NCBI GenBank assembly: GCA_001647635.1 | Contig: CP014761.1 | Coordinates: forward strand, 2,356,001 to 2,420,000 | Direction: 5' to 3' | Length of the DNA: 64,000 nt | From: Leifsonia xyli | GTDB taxonomy: Bacteria; Actinomycetota; Actinomycetes; Actinomycetales; Microbacteriaceae | Shown: positions 16,212-25,598 of the stretch, piece after piece | Layout: each line of letters opens with the position of its first letter | Position numbering within the stretch: position 1 is the first letter of the stretch | Made by a program: the position numbers and the translations under genes | Notes under the pieces: model-generated | The model's database searches: none | Told to the model about the DNA's origin: nothing | Seen by the model: only the letters and a program-made list of their open reading frames with translations

Positions 16212-17384
16212 TCAGAGGGACTCGTCTCGGCGGTCCTGTTGTGCGGTCACGACGACCGCGGTGAGGGGGTCGTGGAGGGTGTCGTCGGGAGCGACGCCCA
16301 TGACCTCCTCGACGATGGCTGAGGCATCCGCCTCGTCGAGCAGCCGCTGCAGCTCGACGCTCTGGCTGTCCTCGGGAACGTCGAAGCGGAGGGCCGCGCC
16401 GATCGCCGCGAGCAGGCCATCGGGGACGCCGCCCACGAACTCCGCGTAGTCGGACGCCGGGCCGACGAAGCGGTCGTTGCGGCCCAGCTTGCGGATGGGC
16501 TCGCGGCCGACGCGCGTGACCTCGTCCACGAGGTACGGATTGGCGAAACGGCCGAGGATCTTGGCCCGGTAGGCGGCCAGCTCCTCCTCCGACAGCCCGT
16601 GCTTCGCAGACAGCGCCGCCGACGTCTCGCGCAGCGCGGCCTCGGCGGCCTCGCGCACCTCGGGGATGCCGATCGCCTCGCTGATAGTCGTCGCGCCCTT
16701 CAGGAAGCCCGTGTAGGCGACCGTCGCGTGGCCGGTGTTGACCGTGAACAGCTTGCGCTCGATGTACGGACCCAGCGAGTCCACGAAATGCGCGCCCGGG
16801 ATGCGCGGCTCGTGGCCGCCGAAGGGCGTGCGGTCGACGACCCACTCGTAGAACGTCTCAACGGTCACGTCGATGCCGGCGTCCGGGGCCTGGGCCGGCA
16901 CGATCCGGTCGACGGCGGTGTTCGCGAAGACGGCGCGCGCGCCCAGCTCTTCGCGGGTGTCGTCGTCCGGCAGCCCGTCCATCAGCTCGGCGGCCAGCAG
17001 GTCGGAAGCGCCGATCGCGTTCTCGCACGCCATGACGGCGAGGCGCGGGGCGTCCTCCGCGCGGGCGGCGAGCCCGCGGGCGATCACCGGCGCGACGAAG
17101 CGGAGGATGCGCGGTCCGACCGCCGTCGTGACGACGTCCGCCGTCGCGATCTCGGCGACCAGCGCCTCCTCGTCCGTCGCGCTGTTGATCGCGCGGAACC
17201 CGGTGACCGTCCTGGTCTCCGACTCCTCGCCCACCAGGTGGACGTCGTAGGAGTCGGCGGCGGCCAGCGCGTCGATCAGCTCGGCGTTGACGTCGGCGAA
17301 CACGACCTCGTACCCGGCTTCGTGGAGCAGGAGCCCCACGAAGCCGCGTCCGATGTTGCCCGCACCGAAGTGGACGGCCTTCAC
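16212..17384 (-). CDS. mtlD: Mannitol-1-phosphate 5-dehydrogenase
   Basis: 390 residues, the usual length. The NAD site is at the N-terminus ([20 protein letters not shown]), the family motif [12 protein letters not shown] follows at about 119-131, and the catalytic region [20 protein letters not shown] holds the conserved Lys-x5-Asn-x2-His. It oxidizes mannitol 1-phosphate, delivered by the PTS, to fructose 6-phosphate in the cytoplasm. ATG 17384 overlaps the mtlF stop (ATGA). It is the last gene before the strong terminator. Confidence 0.97.
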   Translation of the reverse strand: MKAVHFGAGNIGRGFVGLLLHEAGYEVVFADVNAELIDALAAADSYDVHLVGEESETRTVTGFRAINSATDEEALVAEIATADVVTTAVGPRILRFVAPVIARGLAARAEDAPRLAVMACENAIGASDLLAAELMDGLPDDDTREELGARAVFANTAVDRIVPAQAPDAGIDVTVETFYEWVVDRTPFGGHEPRIPGAHFVDSLGPYIERKLFTVNTGHATVAYTGFLKGATTISEAIGIPEVREAAEAALRETSAALSAKHGLSEEELAAYRAKILGRFANPYLVDEVTRVGREPIRKLGRNDRFVGPASDYAEFVGGVPDGLLAAIGAALRFDVPEDSQSVELQRLLDEADASAIVEEVMGVAPDDTLHDPLTAVVVTAQQDRRDESL

Positions 17385-17818
17385 TCGTTCACATCTCCCA
17401 AGAGCGCGTACAGGGTGTCCGCATCCGGAGCCTCCAGCAGCTTCTGCACGTCGTCCTCCTCCGAGAAGAGGATGGCGATCTTCGACAGGATCTCGAGGTG
17501 CTCGTTGTTCTGCCCGGCGATGCCGACGACGAACCGCACCTCCTCGCCGCCCCAGTCGAGCGGCGAGGAGTAGCGGATGAAGGACAGCGCCGACCGCTTG
17601 ATCTCGTCCTTGGACTCGTTGGTGCCGTGCGGGATGGCGAGGCCGTTCCCCATGAAGGTGGAGACGGTGTTCTCGCGGTCCTGCATCGAGTCGACGTAAC
17701 CCGGCTCGACGGCGCCCGCCCTCACGAGCAGCTCACCCGCCTCGCGGATCGCGTCCTCCCGCGTGGTCGCGGAACCCGCCGCCACGACGTTCGCCCGGTC
17801 GAGAATCGTGTCGGTCAT
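17381..17818 (-). CDS. mtlF: Mannitol PTS enzyme IIA
   Basis: 145 residues, a free-standing IIA-Mtl/Fru domain. The phosphorylated His is His64 in [14 protein letters not shown]. It takes phosphate from HPr and passes it to the IIB domain of MtlA. Both ends overlap neighbours by ATGA junctions (mtlA stop upstream, mtlD start downstream), so production of the three proteins is coupled. Confidence 0.95.
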   Translation of the reverse strand: MTDTILDRANVVAAGSATTREDAIREAGELLVRAGAVEPGYVDSMQDRENTVSTFMGNGLAIPHGTNESKDEIKRSALSFIRYSSPLDWGGEEVRFVVGIAGQNNEHLEILSKIAILFSEEDDVQKLLEAPDADTLYALLGDVNE

Positions 17819-19428
17819 TTGTTGGCGTCCTCCGGGGTCTTCTGCTGGTTGGCGACGAGGTCGACGACCTCGTCGTACTTGGGGCTGTTCATGAAGTTGT
17901 CGACCGAGACGTGGAGCGAGTTCGGCGACTGGCCCTTCGCGCGGTCGGTGAGCTCGCGCTGCGTGATGACCAGGTCGGCGGTGCCGTCGAGGTTGCTGAT
18001 GGCCTGGTTGGTCACCGTGACGCCTTCGACGCCGGCCTTCTTCATCTTGTTGCGCAGCACGGACGCGCCCATCGCGCTCGAACCCATCCCAGCGTCGCAC
18101 GCGAAGACGATGTTCTGCACCAGTCGCTTGGTGGCGTCGCCCTCGGCGTCGCCGGTGTCGTGCTCGCCCTCCTGGACCAGGCCCTCGAGGATCGACGACT
18201 CCTTGCCCTTGTTGGCCTCGGTCTGCGCGACGGCGGCGGACAGGTCACCGGCGTTGCCGGCGGCGAGGTCGCGCTTGCGGCTGGCCCGCAGGATGATCGA
18301 CGCGGCGATGAAGGACACGGCGGCCGCGAGCACCACGGAGAGCGTCACGCCCACGAAGCTGTCCGCCGGGGTCTGCAGCAGCACCGCGATGATCGATCCG
18401 GGGGAGGCCGGGGCGCGCAGGCCCGATCCGAAGGTGACGTTGGTGGCGATGCCGGTCATGCCGCCGAGGATGGCCGCGATGATGATGGCCGGCTTCATGA
18501 GCACGTACGGGAAGTAGATCTCGTGGATGCCGCCGACGAACTGGATCAGCGCGGCGCCCGGTGCGCTCGCCTTGGCGATGCCCAGACCGAAGATCGAGTA
18601 CGCGATCAGGATGCCGAAGCCGGGGCCTGGGTTGGCCTCCAGCAGGAACAGGATCGACTTGCCGGTCTGCTGCGCCTGCTCGACGCCCAGCGGGGTGAGC
18701 ACGCCGTGGTTGATGGCGTTGTTGAGGAACAGCACCTTGCCCGGCTCGATCAGGATGCTCGCGAAGGGCAGCAGGTGCGCCGAGACGAGCCAGTTGACCG
18801 CGCCGCCGAGGACCGAGCTCAGCCACTCGACGATCGGCGCGATTCCGAAGAAGGCGGCGATCGAGAGGAGCATGCCGACGATGCCGGCGGAGAAGTTGTT
18901 GACCAGCATCTCGAAGCCGGCCTTGATCTTGCCCTCCCAGAGGCGGTCGACCTGCTTCATGACCCAGGCGGCGCCCGGCCCGAGGATCATGGCGCCGATG
19001 AACATCGGGATGGTCGATCCGACGATCACGCCCATGGTCGCGATCGCGCCCACCACGCCGCCGCGGACGCCGTAGACCATGCGGCCGCCGGTGTTCGCGA
19101 TGAGCAGCGGGAGCAGGTACGTGATCATCGGGCTGACCAGGCCGACGTACTGCTGGAAGGTGTGGCCGCTCGGGTCCTGCGAGAGCACGGTCGCCGCGCC
19201 CTGCCAGCCGATCTTCGCCTGGTCGCCGAAGCCGCCGAGGATCGGGCTGATCGCCCATCCCGTGTTCTGCAGCCATCCGGTCGCGATGAACAGGGCCGTG
19301 ATGAACCCCCACGCGATGAACGCGGGGATGTTCGGCATGACCATGTTGGAGAGGAAGGTGCCGAACCGCTGCACGTGGACGCGTGCGCTGCTCGGCTTCT
19401 TCGGCGTCGTCGCTGTCGCCGTCGTCAT
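17815..19428 (-). CDS. mtlA: Mannitol PTS enzyme IICB
   Basis: 537 residues from ATG 19428 (GAAAGAGG upstream). Residues 20-380 form the IIC membrane domain with VQRFGTFLSNMVMPNIPAFIAWG and the sugar-site motif GGIHEIYFPYVL (299-310). A linker of about 50 charged residues leads to the IIB domain with the phospho-Cys444 in IVFACDAGMGSSAMGASVLR. There is no fused IIA, which is supplied by mtlF. It transports and phosphorylates D-mannitol. It follows ptsI by 28 bases in the same direction. Confidence 0.96.
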   Translation of the reverse strand: MTTATATTPKKPSSARVHVQRFGTFLSNMVMPNIPAFIAWGFITALFIATGWLQNTGWAISPILGGFGDQAKIGWQGAATVLSQDPSGHTFQQYVGLVSPMITYLLPLLIANTGGRMVYGVRGGVVGAIATMGVIVGSTIPMFIGAMILGPGAAWVMKQVDRLWEGKIKAGFEMLVNNFSAGIVGMLLSIAAFFGIAPIVEWLSSVLGGAVNWLVSAHLLPFASILIEPGKVLFLNNAINHGVLTPLGVEQAQQTGKSILFLLEANPGPGFGILIAYSIFGLGIAKASAPGAALIQFVGGIHEIYFPYVLMKPAIIIAAILGGMTGIATNVTFGSGLRAPASPGSIIAVLLQTPADSFVGVTLSVVLAAAVSFIAASIILRASRKRDLAAGNAGDLSAAVAQTEANKGKESSILEGLVQEGEHDTGDAEGDATKRLVQNIVFACDAGMGSSAMGASVLRNKMKKAGVEGVTVTNQAISNLDGTADLVITQRELTDRAKGQSPNSLHVSVDNFMNSPKYDEVVDLVANQQKTPEDANK

Positions 19429-19456
19429 TTCGGTGCCTCTTTCTGGTGTGTCGGGG

Positions 19457-21130
19457 TTAGGAGGTGAACCGCTCGGCGGCCGCGCGGACCGCTTCCCGGG
19501 CTTCGGCCGCGCCATCGGCGGCCAGGGCGGTCTCGGCCAGGGATCGGGCCTGTCCGAGGGTGTAGCGCTTGAGGGAGAGCCGCACGTCGGCGAGGGCCGC
19601 CGGCGACATGGAGAGGGTGGTGGCGCCGAGTCCGACGAGCACCACGGCGAGCAGCGGGTCCGCTGCCGCCTCGCCGCAGATCCCCACCGGCTTGGAGTGC
19701 GCGGCGCCCGCCGCGCCGACCTCGCCGATCAGGCGGAGGACGGCGGGATGCCACGGGTCCTGAAAGCCGGCGACCGAGCCGAGGAGGCGGTCGGCCGCGA
19801 GGGTGTACTGCGTGAGGTCGTTGGTGCCGATGGACGCGAAGTCGGCCACCTGGAGGACGCGGTCGGAGAGCAGCGCGGCCGAGGGCACCTCGACCATCAC
19901 GCCGACCGTCTTGAGCCCGTACTCGCGGCCCAGCTCGGTGAAGTAGCGCGTCTCCTCGACGGTGGACACCATCGGCGCCATGACCCACAGGTCGGCGTCG
20001 GTCTGGGCGTCCGCCTCGGCGAGGGCGGTCAGCTGCTCGCGGAGGATGTCCTCATTGGCGCGCAGCGAGCGCAGACCGCGGAGGCCCAGGGCGGGGTTGT
20101 CCTCGTGGGCGTCGTTGAGGAATTCCAGCGGCTTGTCCGCGCCGGCGTCGAGCACCCGGACGACGACCTTCTGACCGGGGAACGCGCTCAGCAGCTTGAT
20201 GTACTGCTCGCGCTGCTGCTCCACGGTCGGCGCCATGCGCGCATCCAGGAACAGGAACTCGGTGCGGAACAGCCCGACGCCCTCGGCGCCCGCGGCGACC
20301 GCGCCCTCGGCGCCTTCGGCCGAGCCGAGGTTCGCCAGCAGCGGGATGGGCGTGCCGTCCGCGAGGGCGCCCGGCTCGACGCCGCCAGCGAGCGCTGCCG
20401 CGCGCTCGTCGATGCGGCGCTGCGCGTCGGCGCGCTGGTCGTCGGTCGGTGCGACCGTGACCGTGCCGGTGGCCGCATCCACGACGACCTCGTCGCCGTC
20501 GGAAAGCTGGTCCGCCCCGGCGGCGCCGACGACCGCGACGATCGACTTCTCGCGCGCCAGGATCGCGGTGTGCGAGGTCGGTCCGCCCTCCTTGGTCACC
20601 AGCCCGAGCACCTTCGTCAGGTCGAGCAGGGCCGTGTCGGCCGGCGCGAGGTCGTGGGCGACCAGGATGTACGGCTCGTCCGAGTGCGGGACGCCCGGCG
20701 CCGGCTTTCCTTCGAGCGCCGCGACGACCCGCTGCGAGACGTCGTCGAGGTCGCCGGCGCGCTCGCCCATGTAGCCGCCGAGGTCCTTCAGCATGTCGCG
20801 GAACACCGCGAAGCCTTCGAACACGGCGCGCTCGGCGGTCTTGCCGCCGTCGATCCGGGAGGCGACGTCGTCGGCGAGGGTGGAGTCCTCCGCCATCATC
20901 GACTGCGCCTCGAGCACGTCCGCCGCGGTGCCCGTCACGGTAGAGGCGCGTTCACGCAGGTCGGCGGCGACCGCGGCCACCGCCTCCTGGACGCGCGCCT
21001 TCTCCTCGTCGGGCGTGCGCGTGCTCGGCTGGTCGGCCGGCTCGGGCAGCGGGGCCGACATCCGCAGGACGTGCCCGATGGCGACGCCCTGGCCGATGCC
21101 GGCGCCGGTGAGAGTGGACGAATCGCTCAT
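19457..21130 (-). CDS. ptsI: PTS enzyme I (phosphoenolpyruvate-protein phosphotransferase)
   Basis: 557 residues. The phospho-His is His187 in TKEGGPTSHTAILAR. The PEP-binding barrel shows GVGLFRTEFLFLD, the Mg/PEP site around ASIGTNDLTQYTLAADR, and the catalytic Cys in KPVGICGEAA. It takes phosphate from PEP and gives it to HPr, supplying every PTS of the cell. Finding it inside the mannitol operon suggests that PTS sugar uptake may centre on this locus. Confidence 0.97.
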   Translation of the reverse strand: MSDSSTLTGAGIGQGVAIGHVLRMSAPLPEPADQPSTRTPDEEKARVQEAVAAVAADLRERASTVTGTAADVLEAQSMMAEDSTLADDVASRIDGGKTAERAVFEGFAVFRDMLKDLGGYMGERAGDLDDVSQRVVAALEGKPAPGVPHSDEPYILVAHDLAPADTALLDLTKVLGLVTKEGGPTSHTAILAREKSIVAVVGAAGADQLSDGDEVVVDAATGTVTVAPTDDQRADAQRRIDERAAALAGGVEPGALADGTPIPLLANLGSAEGAEGAVAAGAEGVGLFRTEFLFLDARMAPTVEQQREQYIKLLSAFPGQKVVVRVLDAGADKPLEFLNDAHEDNPALGLRGLRSLRANEDILREQLTALAEADAQTDADLWVMAPMVSTVEETRYFTELGREYGLKTVGVMVEVPSAALLSDRVLQVADFASIGTNDLTQYTLAADRLLGSVAGFQDPWHPAVLRLIGEVGAAGAAHSKPVGICGEAAADPLLAVVLVGLGATTLSMSPAALADVRLSLKRYTLGQARSLAETALAADGAAEAREAVRAAAERFTS

Positions 21131-21132
21131 GA

Positions 21133-21399
21133 TCAGGCGTCGTGGTCCGTGGCCAGGATCTCGGCCAGATCGTCGAGGACGGCCTCGCCGTTGTCGGCGT
21201 CGGTGGTGAGCACGATCTTGTCGCCGTGGTCGATGCCCAGTGAGATCACACCGAGGATGCTGCCGGCGTCGACGGTCTTGCCGCCCTCCTTCGTCAGCTT
21301 CACTTTCGCGCCCGAGCCGTTGACCGCCTCGACGAAGAGCTTCGCCGGGCGGGCGTGCAGCCCGTGCGCCGATCCGACGGTGATGATCCGTTCAGCCAT
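21133..21399 (-). CDS. ptsH: Phosphocarrier protein HPr
   Basis: 88 residues from ATG 21399, preferred because AAGGAG lies 9 bases upstream; the ATG at 21405 is too close to that site. The phospho-His15 is in AHGLHARPAKLF, and the serine region KTVDAGSILGVISLG is retained (Ser47), although HPr kinase is not typical of actinobacteria. It relays phosphate from enzyme I, encoded 2 bases downstream, to IIA domains including MtlF and the regulator's own PTS domain. Confidence 0.96.
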   Translation of the reverse strand: MAERIITVGSAHGLHARPAKLFVEAVNGSGAKVKLTKEGGKTVDAGSILGVISLGIDHGDKIVLTTDADNGEAVLDDLAEILATDHDA

Positions 21400-21447
21400 G
21401 GTCATGATCTCCTTCGCTCCGTGCCGGCCGAGTGGCCGCTGTGTCTC

Positions 21448-21756
21448 TCATAGTGTCGTCGCCTTGGCGCTGAGGGCCAGGTCCAGCGCGCGCTCGCCGT
21501 CGAGGGCCGCGGGGGAGACGGGAGGCAGCACGGCCACGGCCGTGCCGGTGGCGGCGGCGCGTTCGCGCAGTCCGGGGACGGCGTACTCGAGGTGCGCGCC
21601 GACGAGGACGACGTCCACGCCGTCCAGGGAGTCCAGCTGGCTGGCGCTTCCGGGCTCGACCTCGACGATCGTCCCGCGCGTCCGGGCGGCGCTGCGCAGC
21701 TTGACGGCCACGAAGGTGCTGGACGCGCCGGCGCCGCAAACGACCACGATCCTCAT
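21448..21756 (-). CDS. Small PTS IIB-like protein (lactose/cellobiose type)
   Basis: 102 residues. The opening RIVVVCGAGASSTFVAVKLR has the Cys7-containing phosphate loop of lactose/cellobiose-type IIB proteins, and DGVDVVLVGAHLEY matches their second half. No IIA or IIC of that type is nearby, so the partner is unknown; it may be a regulatory phospho-acceptor or serve a transporter elsewhere. It is the first gene of the minus-strand PTS unit, 42 bases before ptsH, with GAAAGG before its ATG. Confidence 0.8.
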   Translation of the reverse strand: MRIVVVCGAGASSTFVAVKLRSAARTRGTIVEVEPGSASQLDSLDGVDVVLVGAHLEYAVPGLRERAAATGTAVAVLPPVSPAALDGERALDLALSAKATTL

Positions 21757-21917
21757 CGATCTTGCCTTTCCGGGGTGGAGCTCATGGGACGTCGATCATG
21801 GTCCCTCCGGCCGCAGGGGCGGTTCCAGCAGCGTTTCTTCCGGGGGTGCGGAAAGATTGGCGGAACTCCCGGCCGCAGCCCGGCGGGGTGGTTGACTCGT
21901 CTCGGAAGGTGGTCGCG

Positions 21918-23822
21918 GTGGCGCTCTCGGCGAAGCAGACGAGGATGCTCGACATCCTCGCGCGCCGTGCTGCCTGGGTGACGGCGGGCGAGCTCGCGCG
22001 CGACATCGGCGTGACGACCCGCAGCATCCGGTCGTACGCCGCCGCGCTCGGCGAGCTGGTCGAGTCGGGGCCGAGCGGTTACCGGGTCAAGACCGACGCG
22101 TACGCCGCCTTCCTGGCCGGCGACGGCACCTCGGAGGCGGGCACCGCCGGGTCGCCGCAGGAACGGCTGGTCTTCCTGGTCCGACGCCTGCTCGACGAAC
22201 CCGAGGGCGTGGATGTGTACGAGACCGCCGAGAGCCTGTTCGTCTCCGACTCCACCATCGAGTCCGACCTGACCCGGATGCGCGGCCTGCTGGCCGGCAC
22301 CGAACTGTCCCTGGAGCGGCACGGCGGCACGGTGCAGCTGCTCGGGCCGGAGATCGCGCGGAGGAAGCTCCTCTCGCGGCTCTTCCGCGACGAGATGCGG
22401 CAGAGCGTGGTGGACGTGGCGCGCATCCAGGAGGCCTTCGGCTCGCAGGGGCTGGCCGAGTTCAAGTCCGACCTGGTGGCGATGCTGGACGCGCGGGGCT
22501 TCTTCGTCAACGAGTACGGCATCAACGACGTGCTGCTCCACATGGCGGTCGCCCTCGACCGGGTCGCGAAGGACCGCGTGCTGCCGACGGTCGAAGAGCC
22601 GGAGGCGAGTGAGACCATCCGCTCGCTCGCGCGCGACCTCGGCGAGCTGATCGCGCGGCATTTCGGCACCGCCCTCGACCCGACCGAGCTGCGCTACCTC
22701 GCCATCCTGATGCGGACGCGCGTGATCGCGCCCGGCGCCGGACGCGACACGGTCGCGGAGTTCGTCAGCCCCGCCGACCTGGAGGTGGTCCGCGGCATCA
22801 TCGACCGCGCCTCCACCGAGTACCTGGTCGATCTGCACGACGAGGACTTCATCGTGCGGCTGACCCTGCACGTCCAGAACCTGATCGCCCGGGCGCACGA
22901 GAACTCGTACTCGCGCAACCCGCTCACCCGCTCCATCAAGAGCTCGTACCCGATGATCTACGAGCTGGCCGTGTACATCGCGAGCCGGCTGCAGGCGGCC
23001 GAGGGGATCGCCGTCAACGACGACGAGATCGCCTACATCGCGATGCACGTCGGCGCCTACCTGGAGCAGCAGTCGCGGCGGCGGGATGCGGTCACCTGCG
23101 CGGTCGTGTGTCCCAACTACTACGACATGCACATCCTGCTGCGCGAGCGGCTCGAGAGCACGCTCGGCGACGAACTCGACATCACCAGCGTCATCACCTC
23201 CACCGACGCCGACTGGGACGCGATCGACGCCGATCTGGTACTCACGACGATCGACCCGCTGGTCCGGCGCGAGAACACGGTCATCGTGCAGCCGTTCCTG
23301 ACCGAGACGGATGTGGAGCACGTGCGGCAGGCCGCCTCCCGCATCCGCCGCCAGCGTCATCGGGCGCGCATCAAGAGCGAGCTGCTGGAGTACTTCGACG
23401 AGAGCCTGTTCCTGCGCAACTTCTACGCGCGCGACCCGATCACGATGATCCGCGCCCTCGGCGACCGGATGATCGCGGCCGGCGCGATCGACCAGGAGTA
23501 CGTGGATCAGACGGTCGAGCGCGAACAGATGTCGTCGACCGCGTTCACCGACTCGCTGGCGGTTCCGCACTCGATGACGATGAGCGCGAAGCGCACGGCG
23601 ATCGCGATCGTCGTCAACGACACCGCGATCGACTGGGGTGATGCGCGGGTGAACGTCATCGCGTTCATCGCCTTCTCGGCGGAGGGACGCGCATCCTTCC
23701 AGACCGTCTTCGACCAGTTCGTCGAGGTCTTCTCCGACCGCGACGCCGTGCTCGCCCTCATCCGCCGCGCCGACACCTTCACGGCCTTCATCGACGAGCT
23801 CGTCCGCATGATCGACGCCTGA
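21918..23822 (+). CDS. mtlR: PRD-containing transcriptional activator/antiterminator, MtlR type
   Basis: 634 residues from GTG 21918 (GGAAGG eight bases upstream; further in-frame extension to 21762 is not protein-like). Order: N-terminal helix-turn-helix (MLDILARRAAWVTAGELARDIGVTTRSIRSY), a second HTH-like region, two PTS-regulation domains with His in LLHMAVALDR and AYIAMHVGAYLEQ, a IIB-Gat-like domain with Cys398 (AVVCPNYYDMH), and a C-terminal IIA domain with His551 (SLAVPHSMTM). MtlR-type proteins bind DNA and are tuned by PTS phosphorylation. Divergent from the mannitol operon, which it very likely controls. The symbol is inferred from context. Confidence 0.88.
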   Translation: MALSAKQTRMLDILARRAAWVTAGELARDIGVTTRSIRSYAAALGELVESGPSGYRVKTDAYAAFLAGDGTSEAGTAGSPQERLVFLVRRLLDEPEGVDVYETAESLFVSDSTIESDLTRMRGLLAGTELSLERHGGTVQLLGPEIARRKLLSRLFRDEMRQSVVDVARIQEAFGSQGLAEFKSDLVAMLDARGFFVNEYGINDVLLHMAVALDRVAKDRVLPTVEEPEASETIRSLARDLGELIARHFGTALDPTELRYLAILMRTRVIAPGAGRDTVAEFVSPADLEVVRGIIDRASTEYLVDLHDEDFIVRLTLHVQNLIARAHENSYSRNPLTRSIKSSYPMIYELAVYIASRLQAAEGIAVNDDEIAYIAMHVGAYLEQQSRRRDAVTCAVVCPNYYDMHILLRERLESTLGDELDITSVITSTDADWDAIDADLVLTTIDPLVRRENTVIVQPFLTETDVEHVRQAASRIRRQRHRARIKSELLEYFDESLFLRNFYARDPITMIRALGDRMIAAGAIDQEYVDQTVEREQMSSTAFTDSLAVPHSMTMSAKRTAIAIVVNDTAIDWGDARVNVIAFIAFSAEGRASFQTVFDQFVEVFSDRDAVLALIRRADTFTAFIDELVRMIDA

Positions 23823-23832
23823 CACACCCCCC

Positions 23833-23886
23833 AGTACGCAAAGAGTGCACGCCGACCGGGTGGTCAGCGTGCACTCTTCGCGTACT
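23833..23886. terminator. 20-bp inverted repeat between convergent genes
   Basis: Arms 23833-23852 and 23867-23886 pair over 20 positions with one mismatch around a 14-base loop; the core is AGAGTGCACGC / GCGTGCACTCT. It sits between the mtlR stop and the stop of the lipoprotein gene, so it is probably a bidirectional terminator. No T-run follows. Confidence 0.65.
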
Positions 23887-23913
23887 CGACGGCGGGGCGT
23901 CGAGCGGGTGGTG

Positions 23914-24360
23914 TCAGTTGGCGGTGACGGCGTAGGTGACCGAGACGCCGGGAGTCTTCACCGCGACGGTGTACTTGTCGTTGGTGAAGACGGCGGCGGA
24001 GTCGGTGGCGCCGGCCTGCTCGGTGTAGCCCTTGTCCTTCAGCGCGGACGTGGCGTCGGCGAAGCCGTTCTTGCCCGACGGCTGAACGGTGACCGACCAG
24101 CCGTTGTCCTTGTCGCCGCGGGCCACCACGACGGTGCCCTCGACGAGCGGGACATCGCTCTTCGGGAAGTCGGCGGGGAGCTCCTCGGACGTCTGGCCCG
24201 AGTCCGAGCCTGCGTCAGCGGTGGCCTTGGACGAGGAGGACGACCCCGGCGTCTGCGGGGTGACGTAGTTGCCGTTGCCGTTGGACGAGCAGCCGGCCAG
24301 CGTGGCGATAGTCAGGGCCGCGACGATGGCGGCCGGAACGAACGGATTACGTGTGCGCAT
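23914..24360 (-). CDS. Lipoprotein, function unknown
   Basis: 148 residues with a clear lipoprotein signal: basic start MRTRN, hydrophobic stretch, lipobox TLAGC with Cys24. A Ser/Gly/Asn-rich linker (residues 25-60) precedes a compact domain of about 85 residues (PKSDVPLVEGTVVVARGDKDNGWSV ... VTYAVTAN) with alternating strand character. No known domain was recognised. A TTGCGA/TACAGC-like promoter and an AGGA site precede the ATG. It is a single gene, convergent with mtlR. Confidence 0.8.
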   Translation of the reverse strand: MRTRNPFVPAAIVAALTIATLAGCSSNGNGNYVTPQTPGSSSSSKATADAGSDSGQTSEELPADFPKSDVPLVEGTVVVARGDKDNGWSVTVQPSGKNGFADATSALKDKGYTEQAGATDSAAVFTNDKYTVAVKTPGVSVTYAVTAN

Positions 24361-24457
24361 GTTGATTCCTAGTGCTGTATGAGGTGCGGTATCGCAACCA
24401 CTCAGCCTACTCGGCGATGTGCTCCCGCGCGGGACAGTGCCTGCACGGAATTCTCGT

Positions 24458-25135
24458 TCAGCCCAGGAGCAGCTGGCTCAGCTGGTCGGCCGAATGCACG
24501 ACCGCGATCGCGCCCGCAGCCTCGGCCGGGGAGCCGTAGCCCCATTCGACGAGGATGGTCGGCAGCCCGTGCGCGCCCGCGCCCTCGACGTCGTACGCCC
24601 GGTCCCCGACCATCACGGTGTGGTCGAGGTCGACGCCGCGCTCGCCGAGGCGTCGCAGGGCCTCGGCCACCACGTCCGCCTTCGCGCTGCGGCTCTCGTC
24701 CTCGGTCGCGCCCGTGATGACGTCGAAGTACTTCGCGAGGCCGAAGTGCTCGAGGATGCGCGTGGCCTGGATCTCGGGCTTGCTCGTCGCCAGCGCGATC
24801 GGGATGCCGGACGCGTGGACACGCTCCAGCAGGCCGCGGATGCCGGGGAAGACGGCCGAGTCGAGCGCGCCGTGCTCGGCGTAGTCCGCGCGGTAGACCG
24901 CGAGCGCCTCTCGGGCCTCGGGCTCGGTCATGCCGCCGAACTTCTCGAGCGAGTCGAGCAGCGGCGGCCCGACGTACTCGAGCAGCTGGGCGGGGGTCGG
25001 CACGGGTCGGCCCAGCGTCGCGAACATGCGGGCGAGCGAGGAGGTGATGCCGGGGGCGGAGTCGGTGAGGGTGCCGTCGAGGTCGAACAGGATGCAGGTC
25101 CAGGTGCGGGTGACGGTGGGGGTCGGGTTGGTCAT
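24458..25135 (-). CDS. HAD-superfamily phosphatase, phosphoglycolate phosphatase-like
   Basis: 225 residues from ATG 25135. HAD motif I is FDLDGTLTD (nucleophile Asp18, acid Asp20), motif II IALATSKPE, motif III Lys in SAKADVVAEAL, motif IV VMVGDRAYDVEGA. The helical cap between motifs I and II (GITSSLARMFATLGRP ... AVYRADYAEHG) is the C1 type of Gph/PGP enzymes. The substrate may be 2-phosphoglycolate or another small phosphate ester; neighbours do not help. A longer upstream in-frame extension overlaps the SseB-like gene and is rejected. Confidence 0.88.
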   Translation of the reverse strand: MTNPTPTVTRTWTCILFDLDGTLTDSAPGITSSLARMFATLGRPVPTPAQLLEYVGPPLLDSLEKFGGMTEPEAREALAVYRADYAEHGALDSAVFPGIRGLLERVHASGIPIALATSKPEIQATRILEHFGLAKYFDVITGATEDESRSAKADVVAEALRRLGERGVDLDHTVMVGDRAYDVEGAGAHGLPTILVEWGYGSPAEAAGAIAVVHSADQLSQLLLG

Positions 25136-25172
25136 AGCGGTCCTACTGTATGTCAGGTATCTGGAGCCCGGG

Positions 25173-25598
25173 TCAGCGCTCGCTGAGGGCGGACTCGATG
25201 TGGGAGCGCGCGACCACCATGGTGTGCTCCGCTCCCGGGTCGAACTGCACGGCCACGAAGTCGGCGGTGCGGATGAACCCGAGCGCCTCCAGCGCGGGCA
25301 CGATGACGGCCTGGACGCGGGCGCCCTCGCCCTCCGCGGTCTGCGCGACGGCAGCACGGAGCGCGTTCATCGATGTGAAGAGCGGCAGCACCGCCTCGCC
25401 GGTGGTGGAGCTGATCGTGCGGAGGCGCGTGTCCTGCGGGGTGGACCCGGTCACATCCACGACCAGGCCGCCCTTGGTCGCGGCGGCGAGCAGCGCATCC
25501 AGGTTCTCGAGGGTCGGCTCGGCGGTGATCGCCGCGAGGGCCTTCTTGACGGGGCCGTTCTCATAGCTCTGCGGGAAGCGCGGTGCGGGGCGGGCCAT
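25173..25598 (-). CDS. SseB-like N-terminal domain protein
   Basis: 141 residues; ATG 25598 shares a base with the nucS stop (TGATG), so it is coupled to nucS. The layout PTLENLDALLAAATKGGLVVDVTG ... GEAVLPLFTSMNALRAAV ... LEALGFIRTADFVAVQFDPG fits the SseB N-terminal domain, a small fold common in actinobacteria with unknown biochemical role. There is no secretion signal. The fixed pairing with a mismatch-repair endonuclease is worth noting, but no functional link is proven by sequence. Confidence 0.78.
   Translation of the reverse strand: MARPAPRFPQSYENGPVKKALAAITAEPTLENLDALLAAATKGGLVVDVTGSTPQDTRLRTISSTTGEAVLPLFTSMNALRAAVAQTAEGEGARVQAVIVPALEALGFIRTADFVAVQFDPGAEHTMVVARSHIESALSER

Noticed and set aside
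17911..21895. Long plus-strand frames opposite mtlA and ptsI
   Set aside because: Antisense frames of confirmed PTS genes with no protein-like sequence.
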